Shown: positions 19,261 through 28,173 of the stretch, one piece after another | Position numbering within the stretch: the stretch's first letter is position 1 | Layout: each line of letters starts with the position of its first letter | Assembly: GCF_000144405.1 (NCBI RefSeq) | Contig: NC_014370.1 | Span: 1-64,000 of the forward strand | Direction of reading: 5' to 3' | Length of the DNA: 64,000 bases | Source of the DNA: Prevotella melaninogenica ATCC 25845 | GTDB lineage: Bacteria > Bacteroidota > Bacteroidia > Bacteroidales > Bacteroidaceae | Made by a program: the position numbers and the translations under genes | Notes under the pieces: model-generated | Told to the model about the DNA's origin: nothing | Database searches by the model: none | What the model saw: the letters and a program-made list of their open reading frames with translations, nothing else

Positions 19261-20103
19261 ATGAACAATCTACTTTATATTGCATGGCAGCCAAGTGAAG
19301 TGATTTTCCAGCTTGGTTCTCTTCCTATTCGTTGGTATGGAATGTGTTGGTTAGTAGGTCTTGCCTTGGGATATTTTATGATGCAGTGGCTTTTCAAGCG
19401 TCATAAATTCCCTCCATCACAGTTTGATCCACTCTTCCTCTATGTCTTCTTTGGCGTACTGATTGGTGCCCGCTTGGGTCATTGTCTCTTTTATGAACCA
19501 GAGGAGTTCCTCACTTCTTGGAAAGGAATCATGACTATCTTTATTCCTATTCGTGAAATGGCTGACGGTTCATGGAAGTATGTGGGTTATCAAGGACTCG
19601 CATCCCATGGTGGAGTGGCTGGATTACTGATTGCCCTCTTCCTTTATATTCGCAGGACGAAGATGAATACGTGGGTAGTACTTGACTTTTTCGGTATCGT
19701 ATCTGGTATCACAGCTTGTTTTATTCGCCTTGGAAACCTGATGAATTCAGAGATTATTGGTAAGGTAACAGACGTTCCTTGGGCTTTTATCTTCTATAAT
19801 GTAGATGATAAACCACGTCATCCGGGACAGCTCTATGAGGCAATAGCCTACTTAATTATCTTCCTTTTAATTTATTTCATATATAGGAAATATCCTAAGA
19901 AAGTTGGTACAGGACTTTATTTCGGACTCTGCCTTACACTTATCTTCACCTTCCGTTTCTTCATTGAATATACTAAGGAGATACAGGAAGCATTTGAGGC
20001 AGGTCTGCCAATCGATATGGGACAGATATTAAGTATTCCTCTTATTGCCCTCGGTGTATGGTCAATCTTACGCTCAAGAGGGAAAGAAGGAAAACTACCA
20101 TAA
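19261..20103 (+). CDS. lgt: prolipoprotein diacylglyceryl transferase
   Basis: Lgt transfers diacylglycerol from phosphatidylglycerol to the lipobox cysteine of prolipoproteins at the inner membrane, the first step of lipoprotein maturation. About seven membrane helices are visible. The signature region is FIRLGNLMNSEIIG, with GARLGHCLFYE and HPGQLYEA as the other conserved blocks. Length is 280 aa. The enzyme would act on the several lipoproteins in this window. Confidence 0.95.
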   Translation: MNNLLYIAWQPSEVIFQLGSLPIRWYGMCWLVGLALGYFMMQWLFKRHKFPPSQFDPLFLYVFFGVLIGARLGHCLFYEPEEFLTSWKGIMTIFIPIREMADGSWKYVGYQGLASHGGVAGLLIALFLYIRRTKMNTWVVLDFFGIVSGITACFIRLGNLMNSEIIGKVTDVPWAFIFYNVDDKPRHPGQLYEAIAYLIIFLLIYFIYRKYPKKVGTGLYFGLCLTLIFTFRFFIEYTKEIQEAFEAGLPIDMGQILSIPLIALGVWSILRSRGKEGKLP

Positions 20104-20128
20104 CTCGCTTTCGACTACGAATTACGCT

Positions 20129-20169
20129 AATTGCACGAATATTCCTTATCAATGAGTATTCGTGCAATT
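20129..20169. terminator. terminator after lgt
   Basis: AATTGCACGAATA (20129-20141) is perfectly complementary to TATTCGTGCAATT (20157-20169), followed by CGTTTTA. Confidence 0.7.
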
Positions 20170-20220
20170 CGTTTTATGAATAGTATTTAGTTGAAGTTTG
20201 TAAACTATTTTTATGCAGTT

Positions 20221-20595
20221 CAAAACCAATACATACTCTTTTAGCTTCTAAAAGACGCCCTTTTGGCTTGCAAAAGGTGCCCTTTAAGACCCTTACTAAC
20301 GCCCTTTTGAAGTCCAATTAAGCACCTTTTACTTTGCTGTTTTATAACTAATTGATTTCCTGTTGATTACAAACCTGCTTTTTGTATGTGGTTTTGTCGT
20401 CCTTTATAGATGTTTTACTTGAAATTATGTAATGATTTTTCAAACCATTATCTGCATATTTTCGAAGTCCTAAAATGAAATGGTTTTCCTGAAACATTGT
20501 GGTCTAATGACCGATTTGGGTTTAATGAGTAACCTCGGTTCTTCCGTTAAAGCGATACGAAAAGCGTTCACACATTTAACGGAAGAACCCTATTT
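20221..20595 (+). repeat. dispersed intergenic element, copy 2
   Basis: GCCCTTTT-type units start at 20257, 20279 and 20301, exactly 22 bp apart. The element ends in a perfect 15-bp inverted repeat, GGTTCTTCCGTTAAA (20537-20551) with TTTAACGGAAGAACC (20575-20589). It fills the gap between lgt and the lipoprotein gene. Confidence 0.85.
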
Positions 20596-20650
20596 TCATA
20601 TATAAAAATAGTTAAATTAGTTGATATAGTTAGTCTTAGGCTGTATATCA

Positions 20651-20682
20651 TTTGTTTTCTTAGAACATAATGACTACATTTG
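20651..20682 (+). promoter_or_regulatory. promoter of the small lipoprotein gene
   Basis: TTTG (20651-20654), a 20-bp gap and TACATTTG (20675-20682) match the consensus fully. The downstream start codon is at 20710. Confidence 0.75.
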
Positions 20683-20709
20683 TATAAAATTATAACTCAA
20701 CTAAAAATT

Positions 20710-21096
20710 ATGAAAAAGTATTTATTGATTTTATTGGCACTCTTGCCAATGATGTTATTCACAGCTTGTTCTTCAGATAAAGAGGAAGAAACATCTAATA
20801 ATCTTGTAGGTACTACATGGCAATATTTAGAAAAAGAAGGTAATAAAATCACCTCAATGACAGTATTAGAATTCAAGTCAAATACAGTAGTTAAAATAAT
20901 AACTGATGAAGATCTTGATAAGAATCCTACTGAGCGAGACCACGATGAAGGAGATGCTACCTATGTTTTAAATGGTAAAAAAATATCAATAAAACGAGAT
21001 ATTTATACTGCTTGGGGTGAAGTTGATGGTGACAAGTTGACTTTACAATATGTAGATGATGGTGAGATAATAACAATGATCTTCACTAAAAGATAA
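20710..21096 (+). CDS. small lipoprotein, lipocalin-like
   Basis: This is a 128-aa protein with a lipoprotein signal (MKKYLLILLALLPMMLFTAC). Start 20710 is preferred over 20680, which overlaps the promoter. The mature part opens LVGTTWQYLEKEGNKI and ends LTLQYVDDGEIITMIFTKR. That resembles the small lipocalin-like lipoproteins common in Bacteroidales. The function is unknown. Confidence 0.7.
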   Translation: MKKYLLILLALLPMMLFTACSSDKEEETSNNLVGTTWQYLEKEGNKITSMTVLEFKSNTVVKIITDEDLDKNPTERDHDEGDATYVLNGKKISIKRDIYTAWGEVDGDKLTLQYVDDGEIITMIFTKR

Positions 21097-21209
21097 ATAT
21101 AATTATAAACAGCACAGAAAGTTGTTGAGATATTAAATAGGGATGCAAATCATTTGCATCCCTATTTCTGTAAGTAGATATTAAAAACAAGATTAAAAGC
21201 AAGGGAATA

Positions 21210-21241
21210 TTTGGGCTTTCCTCCTTATTTTTGTAATTTTG
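21210..21241 (+). promoter_or_regulatory. promoter of mutS
   Basis: TTTG (21210-21213), a 20-bp gap and TAATTTTG (21234-21241) fit the consensus. The start codon lies about 48 bases downstream. Confidence 0.75.
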
Positions 21242-21289
21242 TAAGTCTAAGGATAAAATAAGAAAAGACTTAATAAGGAAGTAAAAGAT

Positions 21290-23950
21290 ATGGCAAAAGA
21301 CGATAAGGGACTTACCCCAATGATGAAACAGTTCTTCTCAATGAAGGCGCAACATCCTGGTGCATTGATGCTCTTTAGGTGTGGCGACTTCTATGAGACG
21401 TATGGTGAAGATGCTGTTGAGTCGGCAAGAATACTCGGTATTACCCTTACACGTCGTAATAATGGTGGTAATGGCGACTCGATAGAGATGGCTGGTTTCC
21501 CACATCATGCCCTTGATACTTATCTTCCTAAGCTTATCCGAGCTGGAAAGCGTGTAGCTATCTGCGACCAATTAGAAGACCCAAAGAAGAAACGTGAGGC
21601 TATCAAAGGCAAGAAGGGTTTGTCGGCAATGGACAAGATGGTGAAGCGTGGTATCACAGAACTTGTTACTCCGGGTGTTGCCATGAGCGACAACGTACTG
21701 AACTATAAGGAAAATAACTTCCTTGCTGCGGTACATTTCGGTAAAGGGTCATGTGGTGTCAGTTTCTTAGACATATCTACTGGTGAGTTCCTAACCGGTG
21801 AAGGCACCTTTGATTACGTTGAAAAGCTATTGGGTAACTTCCAACCAAAGGAAGTACTCTTCGACCGTGCGAAGAAACAAGACTTCGAACGCTACTTCGG
21901 TACACGTCTTTGTACGTTCGAGATGGACGATTGGGTGTTTACTGATCAGACGGCTCGACAGAAGCTATTAAAGCATTTTGGAACAAAGAATCTAAAAGGT
22001 TTCGGTGTCGACCATCTGAATAATGGTGTTGTTGCAGCAGGTGCTATTCTACAGTATTTAGAGATAACACAGCACACACAAATCAATCATATCACTTCAT
22101 TAGCACGTATTGAAGAAGATAAATACGTGCGTATGGACCGTTTTACCATCCGTTCTTTGGAGTTGATTGCCCCAATGAATGAGGATGGTTCATCGCTTTT
22201 GAATGTCATTGATAATACGATTACGCCAATGGGTGGACGTATGTTACGCCGTTGGATGGTCTTCCCACTGAAGGATGAAAAGCCTATTAATGAGCGTTTA
22301 GACGTGGTTGATTATCTCTTCCGAGAGCCAGATTTCCGCGAATGTATCAATGAACAGTTCCATCGCATTGGCGACTTAGAGCGTATTATCTCAAAGGTAG
22401 CTGTCGGTCGTGTGTCACCTCGTGAGGTAGTACAGCTGAAGAATGCCCTTATGGCTATCCAACCGGTTAAGACAGTTTGCCTTTATACAAAGAGCGATAC
22501 GCTGAAGAGGATTGGTGAACAGCTGAACCTCTGTGAGTCCCTACGTGATAGAATAGAGAAAGAGATACAGCCTGACCCTCCACAGTTAGTCAATAAAGGT
22601 GACGTGATAGCCTTAGGTTTTAACCAAGAACTCGATGATTTGCGTTCTATTCGTGATAATGGAAAGCAGTATCTGTTAGAGATTCAAGAGAAGGAGATTG
22701 CTCAGACAGGTATTACCTCGCTGAAGATAGGATTTAATAACGTGTTCGGCTATTACTTGGAGGTGCGCAATACGTTTAAGGATAAGGTGCCTGAGAATTG
22801 GATTCGTAAGCAGACATTAGCGCAGGCAGAGCGTTATATCACCCCTGAACTTAAGGAATACGAGGAGAAGATACTTGGTGCGGATGAGAAGATATTGGCT
22901 TTGGAGACTCAGCTTTATATGGAGCTGATACAGGATATGCAGGAGTTTATTCCGCAGATACAAATCAATGCCAATCTTATAGCTCATCTCGACTGTCTAC
23001 TTTCGTTTATGAAGGTATCGCAGTTGCAGCGTTATGTGCGTCCAGTAGTGGACGATTCGGAGGTTATAGACATTAAACAGGGTCGCCATCCAGTGATTGA
23101 AACACAGTTGCCGATAGGTGAACAGTATGTGCCTAATGATGTATTGCTTGATACGGAACACCAACAGATCATGATGATTACGGGTCCGAATATGGCAGGT
23201 AAGTCTGCTTTGTTGCGTCAGACAGCCCTTATTGTACTGTTAGCACAGATTGGTTGCTTTGTTCCTGCTGAACGAGCACGCATCGGAATGGTGGATAAAA
23301 TCTTCACACGTGTGGGTGCTTCGGATAACATTTCATTAGGAGAATCAACCTTTATGGTTGAGATGACGGAGGCTTCAAACATCCTTAATAACGTCACTCC
23401 ACGCTCTTTAGTACTCTTTGATGAGTTAGGACGTGGTACAAGTACTTACGATGGAATTAGCATTGCGTGGGCAATTGTAGAGTATCTACACGAACATTCG
23501 CGTGCACAGGCACGTACCCTCTTTGCTACACACTACCATGAATTGAACGAGATGGAGAAGAATTTCCCTCGTATCAAGAACTTCAATGTCTCTGTTAAGC
23601 AAGTGGATGGAAAGATCATCTTCGTTCGTAAGTTAGAGAAAGGTGGTAGTGAGCATTCCTTCGGTATTCATGTAGCAGAGATAGCGGGTATGCCTCGTTC
23701 TATTGTTAAGCGTGCAAACGTTATTCTTAAGGAGCTTGAAAAGGATAATTCACAAGTGGGTAGTGTCGGTAAGGCTGCCGTTGAGCGTCTTGATCAGAGC
23801 AGGGAAGGTGTTCAACTCTCCTTCTTTCAACTTGATGATCCTGTCCTCACACAGATTCGTGACGAAATCCTCGGTCTTGATGTCAATAATCTTACACCTG
23901 TTGAAGCCCTTAATAAACTGAATGATATTAAGAAAATCGTAAAGGGTTAG
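21290..23950 (+). CDS. mutS: DNA mismatch repair protein MutS
   Basis: MutS recognises mismatches and small loops. The mismatch-wedge motif is Phe34-Tyr-Glu36 ([12 protein letters not shown]). The P-loop is TGPNMAGKS at residues 631-639, with a Walker B / signature block [17 protein letters not shown] helix-turn-helix dimer region follows. Length is 886 aa, typical of MutS1. A 22-bp tandem array starts immediately after the stop codon. No mutL is present in the window. Confidence 0.96.
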   Translation: MAKDDKGLTPMMKQFFSMKAQHPGALMLFRCGDFYETYGEDAVESARILGITLTRRNNGGNGDSIEMAGFPHHALDTYLPKLIRAGKRVAICDQLEDPKKKREAIKGKKGLSAMDKMVKRGITELVTPGVAMSDNVLNYKENNFLAAVHFGKGSCGVSFLDISTGEFLTGEGTFDYVEKLLGNFQPKEVLFDRAKKQDFERYFGTRLCTFEMDDWVFTDQTARQKLLKHFGTKNLKGFGVDHLNNGVVAAGAILQYLEITQHTQINHITSLARIEEDKYVRMDRFTIRSLELIAPMNEDGSSLLNVIDNTITPMGGRMLRRWMVFPLKDEKPINERLDVVDYLFREPDFRECINEQFHRIGDLERIISKVAVGRVSPREVVQLKNALMAIQPVKTVCLYTKSDTLKRIGEQLNLCESLRDRIEKEIQPDPPQLVNKGDVIALGFNQELDDLRSIRDNGKQYLLEIQEKEIAQTGITSLKIGFNNVFGYYLEVRNTFKDKVPENWIRKQTLAQAERYITPELKEYEEKILGADEKILALETQLYMELIQDMQEFIPQIQINANLIAHLDCLLSFMKVSQLQRYVRPVVDDSEVIDIKQGRHPVIETQLPIGEQYVPNDVLLDTEHQQIMMITGPNMAGKSALLRQTALIVLLAQIGCFVPAERARIGMVDKIFTRVGASDNISLGESTFMVEMTEASNILNNVTPRSLVLFDELGRGTSTYDGISIAWAIVEYLHEHSRAQARTLFATHYHELNEMEKNFPRIKNFNVSVKQVDGKIIFVRKLEKGGSEHSFGIHVAEIAGMPRSIVKRANVILKELEKDNSQVGSVGKAAVERLDQSREGVQLSFFQLDDPVLTQIRDEILGLDVNNLTPVEALNKLNDIKKIVKG

Positions 23951-23980
23951 ACATTATAAGCACTGACATCGTAGTTTATA

Positions 23981-24411
23981 GACAGGGTAAGAAAGACAGA
24001 GTAACAAAGTAAGTAAGACAGAGTAACAGAGTAAGTAAGACAGAGTAACAGAGTAAGTAAGACAGAGTAACAGAGTAAGTAAGACAGAGTAACAGAGTAA
24101 GTAAGACAGAGTAACAGAGTAAGTAAGACAGAGTAACAGAGTAAGAAAGACAGGGTAACAGGGTAAGTAAGACAGAATAACAGGGTAAGTAAGACAAAGT
24201 AACATATAAACAAAGTGCAGGGTAACATAAGAATAGCCAATAAGTTCTTATGTTACCCTGTCTTCTTTTCTTATCTTAATACCTTCTGTTCCCCTGTTAC
24301 TTTGTCTCCTTTCCCTTGTTACTTTGTCTCCTTTCCCTTGTTACTTTGTCTTTCTTACTTTGTTACTCTGTCTTTCTTACCCTGTTACCCTGTCTTCCTT
24401 ACCCTGTCTTT
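23981..24411. repeat. 22-bp tandem repeats forming a giant inverted repeat
   Basis: The left arm has ten units with GACAGAGTAACA-like starts at 23995, 24017 and onward to 24193, exactly 22 bp apart. The right arm has complementary GTTAC blocks at 24252, 24296, 24318, 24340, 24362 and 24384, also on the 22-bp grid. The centre is a perfect 16-bp stem, CAGGGTAACATAAGAA (24218-24233) with TTCTTATGTTACCCTG (24245-24260). It lies between convergent genes and may end transcription in both directions. Confidence 0.9.
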
Positions 24412-25035
24412 CTAAAGTATTGGGCTGTCTTTAGTGTCTTTTGTCAGTTCATCTATCTGGCTGATAATATCCGAGTTAATGCGTTGCATACGAAGATATA
24501 ACCATATACCGATGGCTACTCCGGCGATTAAGCCAACGCCACCACCAACCAGTATACCATAGAACATGGATGTATTTTCTCCTCCATTCGCAGCACCTGA
24601 ACCATTGTATAACTCGATAACGAACCAAGAAACCCATATTGTCATAAAGAAGATACCATATAATAAGGACCTTTTGCGTAATTTCTTCATCCTTTGCATT
24701 TGTAAGGATGTTGCTATGAGGTCACCATTAAGGAACGCTTCCTTATTGAAACGGTTGATATAAGCATCGAAACAAACAGTAAAAGTCATAAATATTACAG
24801 TAGCTCCATAGAACCACCACGATAGGTTAAACGTTATTCGAATATCATTGTAAACGTAATAAATAAATAGTAACACTAAGAATGACACCCATGTGTACTT
24901 CTTCATAAACGACATCTTATTGAGCATTGACTGTCTGATAAGCTTATCGTTGATGAGTGTTTGATTGTCAAGTTTATTCTTGAGGATATCCAATTGCTGA
25001 CGCATTTCCTCAAACTCTGTATGCTTTGTTTCCAT
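24412..25035 (-). CDS. four-helix membrane protein paired with an ECF sigma factor
   Basis: This is a 207-aa protein that opens with a short coiled coil (~5-35). Four predicted membrane helices follow (~47-63, 73-91, 123-142, 157-181). I recognise no family motif. It lies 120 bases downstream of the sigma factor on the same strand. That placement makes a membrane-bound anti-sigma or signalling partner plausible, but no zinc-binding anti-sigma motif is seen. Confidence 0.7.
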   Translation of the reverse strand: METKHTEFEEMRQQLDILKNKLDNQTLINDKLIRQSMLNKMSFMKKYTWVSFLVLLFIYYVYNDIRITFNLSWWFYGATVIFMTFTVCFDAYINRFNKEAFLNGDLIATSLQMQRMKKLRKRSLLYGIFFMTIWVSWFVIELYNGSGAANGGENTSMFYGILVGGGVGLIAGVAIGIWLYLRMQRINSDIISQIDELTKDTKDSPIL

Positions 25036-25155
25036 TGTAGTTTTCTTTTTAATGTGATTGTTAAGCTTTGTAGGGTATTGGGCTAATTAGGCCAATTGTC
25101 CTAATAGGGCTAATAAGACCAATAAGACTAATCCCATTCATTAATGGTTACTCCC
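25036..25155. repeat. short TAATAGGGCTAAT-type repeats
   Basis: This gap inside the sigma factor operon holds GGGCTAATTAGGCC, TAATAGGGCTAATAAG and related words. They match the AGGCTAATAAGCC tails of the dispersed elements at 5.6, 26.0 and 38.0 kb. Confidence 0.6.
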
Positions 25156-25650
25156 CTACTCCTTTGTTGTTTCACTTGTTTTCTTCAGTTTCTCTTTGAT
25201 TCTGAATAGTCTTACGGAGACATTCTTAGTACTGATACCGACGATTTCGCCAATCTCTTCATAGCTCATATTCTCCAACCAAAGGAGGATGATAGCACGA
25301 TCGAAAGGACCTAACTGGCTGATACGACGGTTAAGTTGTTGTATCTGTCGGCTGTCATCATCGCTATCCGTAAAGGGATTGATGTTCATTGAGAGTGGAA
25401 TCGTTTTCCGTTTCCGTTTCTTTCGGTCACAAGAGATGCAAGTGTTGAGGCTGATACGATAGATCCACGTGCGTACATCGCTTTCTCCTCGGAAGTTCTG
25501 CAGACCCTTCCAAAGGTTTATCAATACCTCTTGAAAGAGGTCGTTCACCTCATCTTCATCCTTTGAGAACATATAGCACACGGTGTAGATGGTGCTTTTA
25601 TGTTCTCTCACGATGCGTGAGAAGTCTTGTTCATTTTGTAGGTTGTCCAT
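25156..25650 (-). CDS. ECF-type RNA polymerase sigma factor
   Basis: This is a 164-aa alternative sigma factor. Region 2 is LFQEVLINLWKGLQNFRG…TWIYRISLN, and region 4 is MSYEEIGEIVGISTKNVSVRLFRIKEKL. The start at 25650 (MDNLQNEQDF) is preferred over 25740, because the promoter lies at 25738-25769. Its regulon and signal are unknown. The following membrane protein is the likely partner. Confidence 0.9.
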   Translation of the reverse strand: MDNLQNEQDFSRIVREHKSTIYTVCYMFSKDEDEVNDLFQEVLINLWKGLQNFRGESDVRTWIYRISLNTCISCDRKKRKRKTIPLSMNINPFTDSDDDSRQIQQLNRRISQLGPFDRAIILLWLENMSYEEIGEIVGISTKNVSVRLFRIKEKLKKTSETTKE

Positions 25651-25737
25651 CTGTTGATAGGTTGATTTTTGCTCATTAGACGCACGTAGTAAATGAAAAA
25701 CTACACAATTGGGATAAAATTTTTTATTTATCGTGTG

Positions 25738-25769
25738 CAAAAGTATTGTTTTATGAGGATAAATACAAG
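25738..25769 (-). promoter_or_regulatory. promoter of the ECF sigma gene
   Basis: On the minus strand CTTG (25769-25766), a 20-bp gap and TACTTTTG (25745-25738) fit the consensus with one mismatch. The leader would be about 80 bases. Confidence 0.6.
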
Positions 25770-25974
25770 TCTTTGCAGGCTTTATTTAGGGTTCTTCAGT
25801 TAAATGCGTAGATTGTTAATAGAATGAGATTAATCCACATACATGGTATGATTTCCTCCAATAAGATGGTTTTATAAAGGCTCAACACCCAACACCCATC
25901 ACCCAACACCGGTATAATTGCCCCCAATAAGATGGTTTTATAAATGGGGATAAACTACATAATAAACGTAATTA
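25770..25974. other. spacer with ACACCCAAC repeats
   Basis: The spacer holds a short run of CAACACCCAACACCCATCACC (25880-25910) between two copies of AATAAGATGGTTTTATAAA. The CACCCAACA word recurs inside leuS and, inverted, in the 45-bp tandem repeat at 30.5 kb. No gene is seen. Confidence 0.5.
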
Positions 25975-26485
25975 AGTGCGATGTTTATCTGTCTTCTACA
26001 AACAACTTATTCCTATTAGCCTAATTAGGCTAATAAGCCAATAAGCCCAATAGGGCTAATAGCCTGTTACTTTGTCATAATTTTTCACATCATAATTTTG
26101 AATATATGCTCTTTTGGCTTCTAAAAGACGCCCAATAGGCTTGCAATAGGTGCCCTTTTGAAGTCTAACTAACGCCCTTTTGAAGTCCAATTAAGCACCT
26201 TTTACTTTACTACTTTATAACTAACTGATTTCCTGTTGATTACAAACCTGCTTTTTATATGTGTTTTTGCCGTCCTTTATAGATGTTTTCTTCGAAATTA
26301 TGTAATGATTTTTCAAACCCTTATCTGTATATTTTCGAAGTCTAAAAAGAAATGATTTTCAATGTCAGAGGATAATAATAGGATGGATACTTGACTGTCT
26401 TAGCCATGTTTTTGTATAGTGAGTAACTTCCGTTCTTCCATTAAAGCAATATGAAACAGGTCCATACATTTAACGGAAGAAACTG
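25975..26485 (+). repeat. dispersed intergenic element, copy 3
   Basis: It starts with AGGCTAATAAGCC-type palindromes (26015-26065). 22-bp phased units begin at 26108, 26130, 26152 and 26174. It ends with TTCTTCCATTAAA against TTTAACGGAAGAA (one mismatch). Its right end is about 20 bp from the retron promoter. Confidence 0.85.
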
Positions 26486-26503
26486 ATTTAATGCTTTAAA
26501 AGT

Positions 26504-26534
26504 TTTGATGTTCCGATATTAATATCTATCTTTG
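26504..26534 (+). promoter_or_regulatory. promoter of the retron
   Basis: TTTG (26504-26507), a 19-bp gap and TATCTTTG (26527-26534) match the consensus fully. The expected transcription start is near 26540, right where the a1 arm of the ncRNA begins. Confidence 0.8.
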
Positions 26535-26540
26535 CCACAG

Positions 26541-26661
26541 ATAGGAACGTCTGAAAGAATTAGAAGTAGTTTCCGGCGTATTCGCTGGAGTTTGATACGA
26601 AGTATCGTTTTATTGTTAACGAAGGTTCACAATAAAAGTAATTCCCTTACAGCGTTCCTAT
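26541..26661 (+). ncRNA. retron msr-msd RNA
   Basis: This is the template-primer RNA for the adjacent reverse transcriptase. The a1 arm ATAGGAACG (26541-26549) is the exact complement of the a2 arm CGTTCCTAT (26653-26661). The pairing continues with CTG/CAG and GAATTA (26557-26562) / TAATTC (26639-26644). Inside lie hairpin 1, TCCGGCG-TATT-CGCTGGA (26572-26589), and hairpin 2, GATAC-GAA-GTATC (26594-26606). Hairpin 3 is TTTTATTGT (26608-26616) with ACAATAAAA (26629-26637) plus an inner AAC/GTT. G26563, directly after the duplex, is the likely 2'-5' branch guanosine. Hairpins 1-2 would be msr and hairpin 3 the msd, which is short for the class. Confidence 0.8.
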
Positions 26662-26685
26662 TTTTTTGTTTAAAACAAACGCACT

Positions 26686-28011
26686 ATGGCAACCAGAACA
26701 ATAAACGGAAGGGAATATACAAAGGTTGATTTTGAGAATAAACTGCGCCATTTAAGCGATGCACAGGAACTTGCAGCGATGCTGAACGAGCTGAAGTTAC
26801 CTTGGTATTATTCTGACTTTCGTGGTAAACAACTAAGTTTTTTAGCTGATACCAATAATGTCCAACGACGTTGTAAGACTTTCCGACTTCGCAAGAAGCA
26901 CGGTGGCTATCGCGAGATTACGGCTCCGAAAGGTAGTCTTCGTGGTATATTAAATGCACTCAATATATTACTTCAGACCTATGATGAGCCTACTCCTTGG
27001 GCGTTTGGCTTTGTCTGTGGTCGTTCTGTGGTTGATAATGCACGTCCACATGTGGGAAAACGTTATATTCTGAACCTTGATTTAAAGGATTTCTTCCCCA
27101 CTATTACACGCCAGCAGGTGGCTGACTGTCTGACGGCAGAGCCTTTTGGCTTCTCATCATTAGCTGTAAAACTCATCTCTGGATTGGCTACTGTGCGCAC
27201 AAAGAACAATAAAGAGGTATTGGCACAGGGCTTTGCCACATCGCCAACGCTGTCGAACTTTATTTGTCGGGAGATGGATAAGGAGATTGCGGGTGTAGCT
27301 GCTGCACAAGGTATTACCTTTACCCGCTATGCTGATGACCTCACTTTCAGTTCTGATACAGATATTCTTCGTCCACAGGGAGAGCTTGTACAGCAGGTTA
27401 AGGCTATTGTTGAGCGTTATGGTTTCCGACTGAATGAAGAGAAAACCCACTTGCAACGTCGTGGAAGACGGCAGGAGGTAACGGGCTTGATGGTAACGGA
27501 GAAAGTGAATGTAAGCCGCCGTTATGTGCGTGAAATTCGTTCCTTGCTGTATATCTGGGAGCGTTACGGTTATGAAGATGCCTGTCAGGCAGCGTGGAAG
27601 AGCTACAGGCAGCAGCATGGAAAGACAAAGGGACATCAGCATTGCGTACCTCTTAATGCTGTTCTGAGGGGTAAACTGAACTACATGAAGATGGTGCGTG
27701 GAGCCGATGACCCACTCTATCAGCGTTTTGTTAGTCGTTATACTTCTTTGCAACAACGAAGTAAGGGAGATATAAAAGAGGTGGCATATAAGGCTTATAT
27801 GGGTAAGTATCTTTCTAATTCAACAGAAGATAGGATGACAAGTGCTAACGTTTTGCCAAATGACAACACATCATCACGTCAGCTCGGAGCTACAAGCAGC
27901 AATCCTTATGACCCAAGAAAAAAGAGCAAACGCATCCTTAATTTTATAGTGATGGTGATTATATTGGTTGCTATTATACTCATCAAATTGTTTTTAAAAT
28001 CACTTCTGTAA
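26686..28011 (+). CDS. retron reverse transcriptase with C-terminal transmembrane helix
   Basis: This is a 441-aa reverse transcriptase that would copy the msd RNA into branched msDNA. Retron hallmarks are all present: NARPH (118-122, the NAxxH motif of region X), catalytic Asp132 (LDLKDFF), YADD (215-218) and VTG (265-267, region Y). After the RT core (~60-350) comes a polar linker rich in Ser and Asn (~376-415). A strongly hydrophobic helix at ~418-438 (NFIVMVIILVAIILIKLFL) ends the protein. No separate effector gene adjoins it; neighbours on both sides are minus-strand housekeeping genes or repeats. I infer a membrane-acting anti-phage retron with the effector fused to the RT. Confidence 0.9.
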   Translation: MATRTINGREYTKVDFENKLRHLSDAQELAAMLNELKLPWYYSDFRGKQLSFLADTNNVQRRCKTFRLRKKHGGYREITAPKGSLRGILNALNILLQTYDEPTPWAFGFVCGRSVVDNARPHVGKRYILNLDLKDFFPTITRQQVADCLTAEPFGFSSLAVKLISGLATVRTKNNKEVLAQGFATSPTLSNFICREMDKEIAGVAAAQGITFTRYADDLTFSSDTDILRPQGELVQQVKAIVERYGFRLNEEKTHLQRRGRRQEVTGLMVTEKVNVSRRYVREIRSLLYIWERYGYEDACQAAWKSYRQQHGKTKGHQHCVPLNAVLRGKLNYMKMVRGADDPLYQRFVSRYTSLQQRSKGDIKEVAYKAYMGKYLSNSTEDRMTSANVLPNDNTSSRQLGATSSNPYDPRKKSKRILNFIVMVIILVAIILIKLFLKSLL

Positions 28012-28076
28012 GCAGTAAAAAGTAAGTTAATAAGTAGCGTAATTCTCATCTTTCGTCATGTAGATGACTGCCTTTT

Positions 28077-28170
28077 GCGAATTATTTTCATGAAAAGAAA
28101 TATTTATTTTCATGAAGAAAAATATTTATTTACGTGAAAAAAAATAATTATTTTCATAAAAATAATTCGC
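28077..28170. repeat. TTTTCATGAAAA palindrome array 1 (4 units, 22-bp period)
   Basis: Four 12-bp palindromic units (TTTTCATGAAAA, TTTTCATGAAGA, TTTACGTGAAAA, TTTTCATAAAAA) alternate with 10-bp linkers such as GAAATATTTA. The whole is bounded by the perfect inverted repeat GCGAATTATTTT (28077-28088) / AAAATAATTCGC (28159-28170). It recurs near 46.2 and 53.9 kb. Confidence 0.9.
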
Positions 28171-28173
28171 TGT

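Noticed and set aside
23947..24240. Three overlapping minus-strand frames of 73-97 residues rich in Leu, Cys and Tyr
   Set aside because: They are translations of the 22-bp tandem repeat, open in all frames because 22 is not a multiple of 3.
26686..28011. Group II intron maturase
   Set aside because: There is no maturase or HNH domain, the protein is too short, and retron-specific NAxxH and VTG motifs with an msr-msd RNA are present.
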